Below, one piece after another: positions 41,387-49,751 of a DNA stretch of 64,000 bases. A model generated the notes under the pieces. The model did no database searches. It had not been told where the DNA came from and was given only the letters and a program-made list of their open reading frames with translations. Position numbers and translations under genes: made by a program. The DNA lies in the NCBI GenBank assembly GCA_039566865.1, contig CM076962.1, positions 8,984,743 to 9,048,742 of the forward strand, given 5' to 3'. Position 1 is the stretch's first letter. Each line of letters starts with the position of its first letter. This DNA is from Aurelia coerulea (taxonomy: Eukaryota > Cnidaria > Scyphozoa > Semaeostomeae > Ulmaridae).

Positions 41387-43043
41387 CAAAAACGACGATG
41401 GCAAAAACGAGTGAGAAGGAAAGTGCGCGAATAATGACGTAGCAAGAACAGACACAGGGAGAGTTATCAGTGATACCGCAATTATTAGGTACAAATAGGC
41501 AAAACAACGAAATGAAGTAGCAAGCAATCCACAGAGAGAAACACGCAGGAAGGCCTTTGATGGGGAACGTCTGTAACTATAGGAACCAACTCCTGCACGC
41601 CATTCATTAATTCCTATGGGCATTGGAAACAGCAAAGATCTCCTTGGGTACGCTCACTTGGGAAAAACTTGGAAGCAAACAATCGAAACTTGCAAAAAAA
41701 TAGCAGCAGTTGCATCTTGGGGATAAAGAAATAGATCATAACGAAAAAGCAAAAGAACACACGGACGAACGTCTCTTTTGTCGATTTGATATAGTTCTTC
41801 CTATATACAAAATAGTTCTTCCTGTTGTTGCAAAAAATCCCTTTACCCGAGGCAGAAAAACAACCTCGGGAAATTATGGTTGTTAGGTTTGGGCTCTTAT
41901 CTTTGGTCTTAGTTTTTGACCCCAAGACGAAATTCATTTCCATAGTTGTTTTGATCAATTTGAAGCACATACCATGTGTTTACTTTTTCCAAAAGGAAAG
42001 GGCCAAGAAAGACTTTTTTGTCAGCTAACATAATATTTTAAAAGATCTACCGTCCAGTCGATATTTTGCTTCGACCGGGGTAAAGTGGACTACCCATGAT
42101 TTTTTATTTTCTTATGTGAGCATGAAGTCCTTTTCAATCTCATTTGGTTCATAATTCTGCCTTCAGAAAATCATAATTTACAACATAGTTTTTCGCTGTA
42201 ATGGCACAGAAATATATTCTGATACCAGCTCCCTGAAAAACCTCCAAAATTTTGACAGCCGAAGTTTGACCTTAATTCAAAGATGCGGTTACGGATACAA
42301 GAATTTTATTGGGATTTGATGATGCAAAACATACCTATCGTATCGACATGGAAAGGATAAATGGCCATTACTGTGAAAGTAGAATATTGATAATTGTTAT
42401 AGATTTATAACTATTTTTTGTTTTATTTCTGGGCGGAGGTTTCAGGGCAAAGTGAGCTACATTGAAAATATTGTTTCTCTTTGTGGTAATTTGGTATTTA
42501 TATGCAATCTGGTATTTTTCAAGTATATTCCCATTGTTGTTCATCGACTTGTATTCAGGTCTCGCAATCTGTTTTTTTTGTTGTTCCTTTTTTGTTTTAC
42601 AATAATTCACCTAACTAAGCTGGCGTTTGCTAGCGTCTGCCAAAATGGAATGGTGCCATGGTACACAAAGTGCTTTATAAGATTGCTGTTAAAGAATTTT
42701 CAAGTGCCGTTCATAGGCAGAACCAGATGACGTCATGTCTATTTCTGCTATGGACGGCACAGAATATTGTATTTGTATCTTGTTGAGTTTTTAACTGTGA
42801 TATAAAAAAAAAGAAAAATAAAACTTTACCCCGGCCTGGGCTAAAGTGAACAAGGCAGAGTGGTCGCCAAAGAAAACTCTTTTGTGCGACAATGGTAAAA
42901 GATTTGAAAAATATTTTTGCTGGATAAACTGACCCAAAGACATAATGTCAAAACAACGTTAAAAAGTTTGCCCTCAGGTACAATCTCTTTAGGATATCGT
43001 TGAAAAACCTCCAAAATAGTTCACTTTACCCCGTCTTACCCTA

Positions 43044-43360
43044 CTAAGACGAAATTTCGGCAAAGGTTTAATGTTTACAAATCCTATTTCAGAACATATG
43101 CACGCAAACACGACGAAAACTCTCTCGATAAAGGGAAACCTGTTCCACAAGCAAGTTTTTTGGGTCGTTTTTTTGAAAACGGACATAGTGGGAACTTTCG
43201 GGTTGGTATTAAAATCATAGATGGGGCGGATGATGTTTTTTCACTTCGTAGGAAGGAGTTGTTTTGGCAATATCGACTTCAAACTTTGTCACCCAAGTGT
43301 CTTAATGAAAGAGTTGCAGACGTGGAATTAGACGCATTTGCGTGCGGGGGAACGGCTTAG
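43044..43360 (+). pseudogene. Penelope-like GIY-YIG endonuclease (piece 5)
   Basis: TKTKFRQRFNVYKSYFRTYA, then KPVPQASFLGRFFENGHSGN, VGIKIIDGADDVFSLRRKEL and FWQYRLQTLSPKCLNERV, ending with a stop at 43358. It has the Arg of the GIY-YIG helix (KFRQRF), the FxExGHxG block and the ExFW..R..TLxPxGLN-like end of Penelope-like endonucleases. The Glu is retained in RRKELFW. The domain nicks target DNA for reverse transcription. It is open over this piece, but the element is dead because the RT is interrupted and YIDD is lost. Confidence 0.85.
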
Positions 43361-43750
43361 ATTCTGCCATTGCATCTGACGGTCCCTAGAGGTTGCGTTG
43401 GCGTCCGCTTTGTAGTTACACTTTGTTACTTCGCGCTTTTATGCGTGTGGTGGTAGGGTGGAATTCCCTATCAGGCCATCCGGGATTCAGCAATTGCTAA
43501 AAAAAGTTTTAGCAGCATGCGGATCTGTCGGAGGGTCACTTGGGGTGACTGCAGAGTTGCCAAGGTAGCCTCAAAGGAATCAGTAGAACTTTAAGACGCC
43601 TTCAATCTCTTCTCGAATTTATAAAGGACAAAAAGATTATGTAGAGTGGCATAGGATTTTATTGTTTTTAATTGTAAATATAACATTTTTATGTACATTT
43701 TTGTTTGTAAACAACTTCTTTTGTATATATTCTCGGCTGCCCAGTAAAGT
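43361..43750 (+). other. Penelope-like 3' UTR
   Basis: Follows the GIY-YIG stop. The first 200 bases are GC-richer with no clear frame, then AT-rich sequence leads into the hammerhead-like motif. The 3' limit of the element is probably between 43800 and 43990. Confidence 0.5.
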
Positions 43751-43795
43751 TGTTGACTGATGAAGATTTTTAATCGAAACGTATTACGAAAACAG
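43751..43795 (+). ncRNA. Hammerhead-ribozyme-like motif of Penelope-like element
   Basis: CTGATGA (43757-43763) is followed by a short stem GATT-TTT-AATC (43765-43775), then GAAA (43776-43779) and CGTATTACG, a tiny third stem. That order is the hammerhead core. Flanks TTGTT and AACAG could form a weak first stem. Hammerhead motifs are established in Penelope-like elements. The base expected to pair next to the cleavage site looks changed (ACGA instead of ACGT plus H), so this copy may be inactive. Confidence 0.5.
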
Positions 43796-43989
43796 TTTAA
43801 TTTCTTTTATTTCATGTTCTGTTTTTTTTTAAATGATGGTATAGTTTTTATTATTATTATGTATCTAGGGTATTTATTCTTTTATTGAGTTTGTAAGCTG
43901 AAAGGATTTTGTGTTTAAATAATTTAAAATGACAAATGAAAATGAAATGAAAAATTTCTTAAAAAGTCTTCTAAAACACATCTCAAACA

Positions 43990-44372
43990 TCATTAATTCC
44001 TATGAAGGCAATACCTTGGGCTTGGGAACCTCTCCTTGCTTCGCAGAAGAGCAAACTGCTTCCTTAGGTGTCCAGAATATGGCCTAGCTCCAAAAGTGTT
44101 TGAAATCAGGTTTTCTGCTTAGAAATTTAAATGTTACCTACCTTTTTCGTTTGGTTGACTCGTCAGGTACTTGAGTAATGTCTAAACATTGAAAAGAATT
44201 AAAATCCTTGTTTTGAAGTGTTCACGAGGGCACAGGTAGTGAATATTGTTATGGAACCTCTAAGAAACTCGTAAGAAACTCTGAGTACTGAAAAGCTGAT
44301 AATTTTAAGAAACTTTCAGTAACTCAAGTACCTTCCGAGTAATATGATACAGGAAACAAGCGAAAACGAAGT
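43990..44372. repeat. Diverged repeat related to element W
   Basis: Words such as ATGTCTAAACATTGAAA and CTTGTTTTGAA with CAGGTAGTGAA match, in inverse, 3815-3900 in W. AATATGATACAGGAAACAAG at 44340 matches 4597 in direct orientation. The GTTTCTTA phrases recur as well. Part of a dispersed non-coding family. Confidence 0.55.
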
Positions 44373-44382
44373 AAGAATTTGC

Positions 44383-44812
44383 CTAGAATCCACCTTTTCG
44401 AGGTGAGAGGTGCGAAAGCGGAGATATTTTGTTGTTTAGGATTTTGCATTTTTTGAAATTAATATCTTATTGCGCTGACAAATTTAGTGTTCAAACAAAT
44501 TTTCATATTCATTTTTGTTTTTATTTAGAAATCATGATGATATAAAGAATTTGAATTCATAAGTGCTTTAACCGTGAAATCGGAGTTTGGACAAACATTT
44601 GTCCAAACTTTGAATTCACGGTAAAGCCCTCATGACTTTGAATTATTAAAATTGTCATAATTTTGAGATGAAGTCACATATCTATGTGAAAATCTGCTAC
44701 TTTGCGAAACTTTGGACGCAGAACAAGATTTTGGCCTCAAATTGCAATATCTCAAGTAACAAAAAACTTCTGCTTTCGCGCCTCTTACCTTGAAAAGGTG
44801 GATTCTTTCCTG
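44383..44812. mobile_element. Palindromic MITE, 0.43 kb
   Basis: The ends AGAATCCACCTTTTCGAGG and the inverse CCTTGAAAAGGTGGATTCT pair over about 40 bases. The centre has a second perfect-looking palindrome, GTTTGGACAAA and TTTGTCCAAAC with ACCGTGAA and TTCACGGT outside it (44568-44625). The element is almost wholly self-complementary and non-coding, and it is inserted in W-type repeat sequence. Confidence 0.75.
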
Positions 44813-45049
44813 TCATCAAAATAAGTAGTTTCTTACCTTATATTTTCCCAGTACTGGAGTTTCTTAATATTTTGGCGATCTGAGAGTTGAGTTTCTTATG
44901 GGCAGTTTCTCATAAAAAAATACGTGCAAACTTTATTTGAAAGCTGCGACTTTCTATATCAACGCATTCTTGAGGGTGTCATGACAGGTCAAGGAAAGTT
45001 CTCCAGGGCTTAGCACCATTTCTAAGATTTGTTAAAGTTGTAATAATTT
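44813..45049. repeat. W-type repeat remainder
   Basis: CAGTACTGGAGTTTCTTAAT, then TTGGCGATCTGAGAGTTGAG and TTTCTTATGGGCAGTTTCTC closely match 4070-4135 in W in the same orientation. Confidence 0.6.
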
Positions 45050-45269
45050 TCATCATCATCATCATCATCATTTAAAATATTTATACAGGTTAAAAAGTTT
45101 CAGAATAATATCTGGTTTTCAAACTGACCTGTTAAAAAAACCTAAGCTGCAAAAGGAAAACTAGTTACAATAATATTATATATTTACAAAAGCCAATAAT
45201 TTACAGTATAATACAATAAAATACGATGAATAAATTGAAATACAAAGGAAAGCTACGTAATCCGACTTA

Positions 45270-45842
45270 TTAGAGCAGATTTTTGAAAGCACCAAGAGAA
45301 GAAGCTGATTCACTAGCTTTATCCAGGCTGTTCCAAAGGGTGCTTCCTCTGTAGCAGAAAGATTTCTGACCTGTTTTTGTTTTAAGTAATTGTATTTTCA
45401 GATTCAGATCTGTCCATCGCAGATTTCGTTCATTACTGTTGGAGCATCTTGTGAACAACGAGGACAAATAATCTGGAGCCAACGAATTTAAGAACTTATG
45501 CATGAGCGAAGCTGATTCTTTTTTTAAAATAAGCTGCTTGACTGTTGCCCATCCAAGACCGTTGATCAGAGGCATTGCGGATGTATCATATTTGCTATTC
45601 GTTACAATTCTGGCTGTCCTATTTTGTACCTTTTGCAGCATGTTAATGTTAGTATCACTGCAGCAACCCCACACAGAGCAACAATAACTTAAATGTGGCT
45701 CAACAAGGCCTTATCAATGTACATATCATTAAGTATGGCAGGCTTCAGAAACCTTTTGGAGTACTTAATAAGGCCAAGAGCTTGAATAGCCCGTGTTTTA
45801 ACCACATTCAATGAAAGTTTGTTGCCTTGTAGCCACTCCTTT
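45270..45842 (-). pseudogene. LINE D RT C-terminal region
   Basis: After U2 the frame reads LQGNKLSLNVVKTRAIQALG, then LIKYSKRFLKPA; the step from VVKT to RAI marks an internal deletion of the segment that carries LGVQxD in LINE B. WGCCSDTNINMLQKVQNRTA, then RIVTNSKYDTSAMPL and NERNLRWTDLNLKIQLLK follow, ending LGAFKNLL. It is closely similar to LINE B (34800-35275). Confidence 0.8.
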
Positions 45843-46955
45843 AGCCTGCGTGCAGCCTCAACTCATCCTCAAAGGAAAAGTAGAGTCTGCGCAACAACGA
45901 AACAAAGCTCGTACTGCCTCGCTTGGATCCACGGTGGTAATTAATTTTGATTGTTTATTGATTGTGTTTGATCCAATCAAATCCATCTGGCAACTTTTTG
46001 CCAGATTGGTTTTATTGTAGTTTCTATTGTTGATTGTTCACTGCCTTTCTGCATACAAATTTGAATCGCGCGGTGCGAAAAAAAGCAATGAACAAACCTC
46101 ACAGACTTTAAAATAGCCAAGAGTCTGCTCGTGCCAAATTGTCTGAATTGCAGTTTCTTGTACTTGTGTTTGGACGCTCTCTCTAGTAGAACAACGAACA
46201 GCCTTTCGCACTTCAAGCTTGCTCGCCGTCACAATCAACCAAAACTTCGATGTAAACGAAGAAACTGCAGCACTGCAAGGCCAGGCAGGACCGGACGAGC
46301 CAGGCTGAGTCGTACAACTCACATCACAGTTTATTATATTTGTCAAGGCCACAGCCTTCGTCTCTTGAAGTGAAACAACTCGAAATTTGCCTTGTTGGCG
46401 AGACGCAACAAAACCGATATTTGAATGTAAGAAATTCATAAATAGTAGGGGCAGTGTTTCTTAAAAACAACTATTGTAAATTCAAATTACAAAAGAAAAG
46501 TGAATGTCGTTTATGGACGGGAAGAACATTTCAATGGGGATTAATGTACTGGCCTTCTCAATGAAAAGGGTGGAATGTTATCACTGCTGACTTTGAATAC
46601 CAAATTATGCCATCAGCATTTACTTTCACATGCTTGATAAATTCAGTTTATATTTCATCATAATAGGCTTCCTTCAGGCAACAGCGTCGAAGCAAATTTA
46701 TTTCAGTTTCATCAGGAAAATTATGTGCAAGCAATTACCAATCTTGGATCTCGTGGAATTTCCTGCGGTTTTATTCACAGATTTATGCATTCAATAGGTA
46801 TCACGCTCTATGAAGCGGCTCACATCTGCTTTGCCGCGCGTCGAGAATATCAGACAGAGGCTACCAGTTTTGCAGCGTCAGCGTAGTAGCTTTGCTTCGT
46901 TGTTGCGCAGACTCTACTTTTCCTTTGAGGAGGAGTTGAGGCTGCACGCAGGCTA
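45843..46955. mobile_element. Mutator-like element U2, 1.11 kb, inverse of U1
   Basis: Same terminal repeats as U1 (AGCCTGCGTGCAGCCTCAAC at both ends, inverted), with target duplication CCACTCCTTT at 45833-45842 and 46956-46965. It lies in the opposite orientation to U1 and interrupts LINE D between LKEW and LQGNK. Most of the sequence matches U1 closely. Confidence 0.9.
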
Positions 46956-47552
46956 CCACTCCTTTAGCTTGGTCAGTTCATCGTTTAGGTCGTTTTGCAG
47001 TTCAATAGGGCTCTTAGATGAAAAGGAAATAGTGGTGTCATCAGCATACATGGTAACTTGTCCTTTATGCAATGCGTCAGGTAAATCATTTATATAGATA
47101 AGAAACAGCAATGGACCAAGGCCCTGAACCTTGAAGAACCCCACAATTTATGCTACTGATGTCAGAAGCAGAACCATTTACTTTGCAAAATTCCTCCTGT
47201 TATGCAAATATAAGGCAAACCAACTAAGTTCAATACCTGTGATACCGTTTACTGTGATACTTTTGCAGTTTTTCTTGTGATATTTCATGGTTAACGGTAT
47301 CAAAGGCCTTCTTAAGGTCAATAGATATTAGGCCGGTATATTTACCCTTATCGATATTCAGATACCAATCGTTTGTGTTTGACATGAGACATGTAACCAC
47401 AGAGTGCAACAATCGAAAACCAGACTGATGTTTATAAATTAGTTTTCTAGAGTCGAGGAATTCGTACACCTGATTATATACGAGTTTCTCCAATAGTCTC
47501 GATACAGCGGGCAGAACAGATATTGGCCTGTAGTTTGACTGGTCGTCTTTAG
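46956..47552 (-). pseudogene. LINE D RT core
   Basis: QSNYRPISVLPAVSRLLEKL (47550 down), HKHQSGFRLLHSVVTC-type block, GLISIDLKKAFDTVNHE with the first Asp, then a frame change, and GPLLFLIYINDLPDALHKGQ with the intact YADDTT box near 47050. The GVPQG block is damaged (KVQGLGPLLF). Inactive. Confidence 0.8.
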
Positions 47553-48473
47553 CAGGGGCGCACATTCAAATTTTGTTTGGGGGGGGTGTCAACATGCTTT
47601 GGACCGACTAAATTTTTCCGGACCGACTGAAAGTATAGCAAGCAGCGATGTGGCCATGGTAAATTAAGTGGGGGGGGGTATTGAAACGAGGGTCATCCCA
47701 GGAAAATTTTCGGGGCCACCCCATTACTTTGGCTTAGAATGCATCACGGACTTGGAGTTTTAAGTATAGGCGTAATCTTAAGTACAACGACTTCTTCACT
47801 GCCAAGCCTAGCAAAAGCGACTTATTTTAGTGTGTTTGTCCTCTAAGAAGGTTTTCCTTTATGATTATATTGTCAGCAGTGTTAGCTTTTGGTAGAAGCG
47901 TATACCACCTTTGATGGATAATTGCAATCCATGTCTCCTTCATTTTTTGGGATTCATGCACAAGTGTATGTTTTCCAACGCCACATAACTACCACCACCG
48001 GCACCCCCGTGCCAAATTGGAAATTTTGAGTATTTGCAACAGCATTGTTCCTTTGGGACAATCTTTGCACAACAAACACCTTTCATTTTGTGTTAGACCG
48101 CTGTTTACAAGCCAATGATTGCTTGCCCCTAAAAATGGAAGCCTGGACCATTTTGCAATGCATCTAAGAAATTTTTTTAAATGCCATCCTCTGCTTTGGC
48201 TTAGAACGACTCTCCCAGTTATTGTCATGCACTTCTTGTGAATATTTTTAACTGTCGTCATGGGTCGACCTTTGCTCAAAACATTTAAAATCGGACCAAC
48301 TTTGATTCAAACTATTGTGGACCATTCGAGCTTTGTCGTGGTTTGTCGGTCCATGAAAAAGTCGGTCCACGAAGTCGGTCCATCCAATTTTGTCGCGGAC
48401 CGACTTTTGAGAAAATTTTGGACCGACTGAGAAATTATTGGGGGGGTGTCTACCCCCCTAATGTGCGCCCCTA
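47553..48473. mobile_element. Non-autonomous hAT-like element T, 0.92 kb
   Basis: Ends CAGGGGCGCACATT (left) and the inverse of TAGGGGCGCACATT (right), with 8-base duplication GTCTTTAG at 47545-47552 and 48474-48481. Near both ends TTGGACCGACT-type words recur (47600, 47620, 48340-48430), probably transposase-binding subterminal repeats. The LINE D frame is restored by removing it (GPKD-DQSNYRP). Fits hAT by terminus and duplication. Confidence 0.9.
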
Positions 48474-48962
48474 GTCTTTAGGGCCATTCTTATTGATTTG
48501 TGTAACCCAAGCAACCTTCCAGTCATCAGGGAATGTTCCTGTGGATAATGATAGGTTGAAAATGTCACACAAAGATTCTGCGATAACAGGGAGTGCTGCC
48601 TTGATAAAAAAGCATGCAATACCATCGAACCCAGAGCTCTGTGACGTTTTCATCCTCTTCATTATGTTTAGTACATCCTGTGTCGACATTTCTCTAAATC
48701 TAAAGTTATCAACTGGGCTAGTAATAGCGATCTCATTAGTTAAGAGAGGGCAGGGTCGAGGTGGAATATTATCACTAAGCTTATTACCGACGGAACAAAA
48801 GTATTCATTCATTGATGATGCTATCTCTGTATTTCCTTTAACTATTTTGTCTTCGACTTTTATTGACGAAATGACGGTAGAGTTCGATTTTTTATTTATA
48901 ACTTGGTTGATTGTTTGCCAAGTTTTCTTTAAATTCCCATTGCAGTCCGCGATTTTGTACCC
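48474..48962 (-). pseudogene. LINE D upstream RT segment
   Basis: From 48962 down: GGYKIADCNGNLKKTWQTIN, then SMNEYFCSVGNKLSDN, QDVLNIMKRMKTSQSSGFDG and FPDDWKVAWVTQINKNGPKD. These are the standard linker and fingers blocks. WKVAWVTQIN shows drift from WKxARVTPIY. Confidence 0.8.
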
Positions 48963-49164
48963 ACCTGACCCCCGGGTATTGTTCGGAAGTGCCCCGGAAC
49001 TAGGAGATCGCCGCAGCCCATAGGTATCATCCCTTTCTCAGCATCCAATACAAAATTGTCATGGCTCACGGAGGCAGGAGTCAGAATGAGGCAGGGGTAA
49101 CTCTTTTAGTGCAGGGGAACCCCTATCGCTTAGCGGTTGAGTGACTGAGGAGGTCCTACTGTAA
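48963..49164. other. No gene seen
   Basis: Short GC-richer stretch between LINE D and a minisatellite. No coding frame is supported. Confidence 0.4.
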
Positions 49165-49425
49165 GATTCTAGAGTTTCACTTTGGAGTTTCGCTTTAAGA
49201 TTTCATTTTGGAGTTTCACTTTGGGGTTTCGCTTTGGGGTTTCACTTCAGAGTTTCACTTTGGACTTTGGGGTTTCACTTTGGGGTTTTGCTTTGGAGTT
49301 TCACTTTGGGTTTCACTTCGGAGTTTCACTTTGGACTTGGGGTTTCACTTTAGGGTTTCGCTTTGGAGTTTCACTTTGTTGTCTGGAGTTTCGGTTCAGG
49401 GTTTCAATTTATTAACATTAGTTTA
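49165..49425. repeat. Minisatellite, unit about GAGTTTCACTTTG
   Basis: Around twenty imperfect copies of a 12-14 base unit (GGGTTTCACTTTG, GAGTTTCGCTTTG and variants). The open frames across it (FGVSLWGF patterns) are a by-product of the repeat. It lies about 220 bases upstream of the first ABCB6-like exon in the window. Confidence 0.8.
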
Positions 49426-49641
49426 AGCTTGTCACTTTGATTTTTCTTTTAGGGTTTCTATTTGTCAAAATGTCTTATTTCCTTACGAAAGCAAGTTTTG
49501 GCCTTGATGACATTTTGCCCCACTTTGACTCATTTTCTGCATTCCACCCTATTCACTTTGAACCGTTCATGTCGAATTTGGAGGGTCTCTTAGAGTTTCT
49601 TAGAGTTATATTGTGTTTGACATTGGATTATTTCATTTTAG

Positions 49642-49751
49642 TTGCAACGATTATCATTACTGAATGGCGAACCAAATACAGAAGAGAGATGAACGACAGA
49701 GATAACGTAACGAAAGCCAAAGCCGTTGACTCATTACTGAATTTCGAAACG
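49642..49751 (+). CDS. ABCB6: ABCB6-like exon 1 of window
   Basis: Acceptor TTATTTCATTTTAG ends at 49641. The exon starts with two bases of a split Val codon, then reads [16 protein letters not shown] and [12 protein letters not shown]. Donor GTAATT starts at 49752, leaving phase 0. The [10 protein letters not shown] block is the intracellular coupling region after a membrane helix. Confidence 0.9.

Larger units (their letters stand above)
40859..41635 (-). pseudogene. 2A LINE: N-terminal region, 2A peptide, endonuclease start
   Basis: A 258-codon frame. Residues 30-110 hold hydrophobic stretches (CFAYLYLIIAVSLITLPVSV and similar). Near residue 190, LIMLLAGDIETNPGP is a canonical 2A ribosome-skipping sequence (consensus D-x-E-x-N-P-G-P), encoded at about 41038-41082. 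The endonuclease follows at once: LKFCHWNLNSICARGG, then VIAISESMLD. The frame ends at a one-base shift near 40870; the next frame continues SRDIFRSDHPSN. By the known 2A mechanism, the first about 190 residues would be released from the endonuclease-RT polyprotein during translation. That use here is inferred. Confidence 0.85.
37269..41807 (-). mobile_element. Near-complete 4.5 kb LINE with 2A peptide
   Basis: The LINE lies antisense in T1 copy b. A T-run at 37269-37283 is its poly(A) tail. CAAAATAGTT is duplicated at 37259-37268 and 41808-41817, and the uninterrupted target is visible in copy a near 10868. The coding region runs from 41635 to 37823 on the minus strand: N-terminal hydrophobic region, 2A peptide, endonuclease, RT and Cys/His C-terminus. 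The 3' UTR is 37822-37284. Two visible single-base frameshifts are the main lesions. It is the youngest-looking autonomous element here. Confidence 0.9.
37112..43041. mobile_element. TA-target transposon T1, copy b, split by a LINE
   Basis: Left segment 37112-37268 and right segment 41808-43041 match copy a (10719-12073) in order and orientation, including the doubled GGGGTAAAGTGAACTAC unit at the left end and CCCCGTCTTACCC at the right. TA flanks both ends (37110-37111 and 43042-43043). Removing it joins the Penelope-like codons GS-TKTKF. Emptied length is about 1.39 kb. It is non-autonomous. Confidence 0.9.
45050..48962 (-). mobile_element. L2-like LINE D (minus), cut by hAT-like T and Mutator-like U2
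   Basis: Read from 48962 down. The upstream RT block (TWQTINQVINKKSNS and MNEYFCSVGNKLSDN) runs to INKNGPKD at 48482. It resumes after element T with DQSNYRPISVLPAVSRLLEK, then HQSGFRLLHSVVTCL and FDTVNHE, then GLGPLLFLIYINDLPDA and MYADDTTISFSS with LKEW at 46956. After element U2 it resumes as LQGNKLSLNVVKT, skips an internal segment, and goes on with LIKYSKRFLKPAIL and the C-terminal block to 45270. The 3' end is a (GAT)n-type tail, read as ATC repeats at 45050-45070. 5'-truncated, with several frameshifts. Confidence 0.85.

Noticed and set aside
41614..41970. 118-codon minus frame with hydrophobic stretches
   Set aside because: It runs across the LINE 5' boundary into T1, so it cannot be an ancestral gene of either element.
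45050..45072. ATC trinucleotide run as a stand-alone microsatellite
   Set aside because: It is the 3' tail of the minus-strand LINE D; a like run marks the LINE tail at 56867.
49182..49426. Open frames with FGVSLWGF-type repeats
   Set aside because: They arise from the 12-14 base minisatellite; two overlapping frames show the same pattern, so coding is unlikely.
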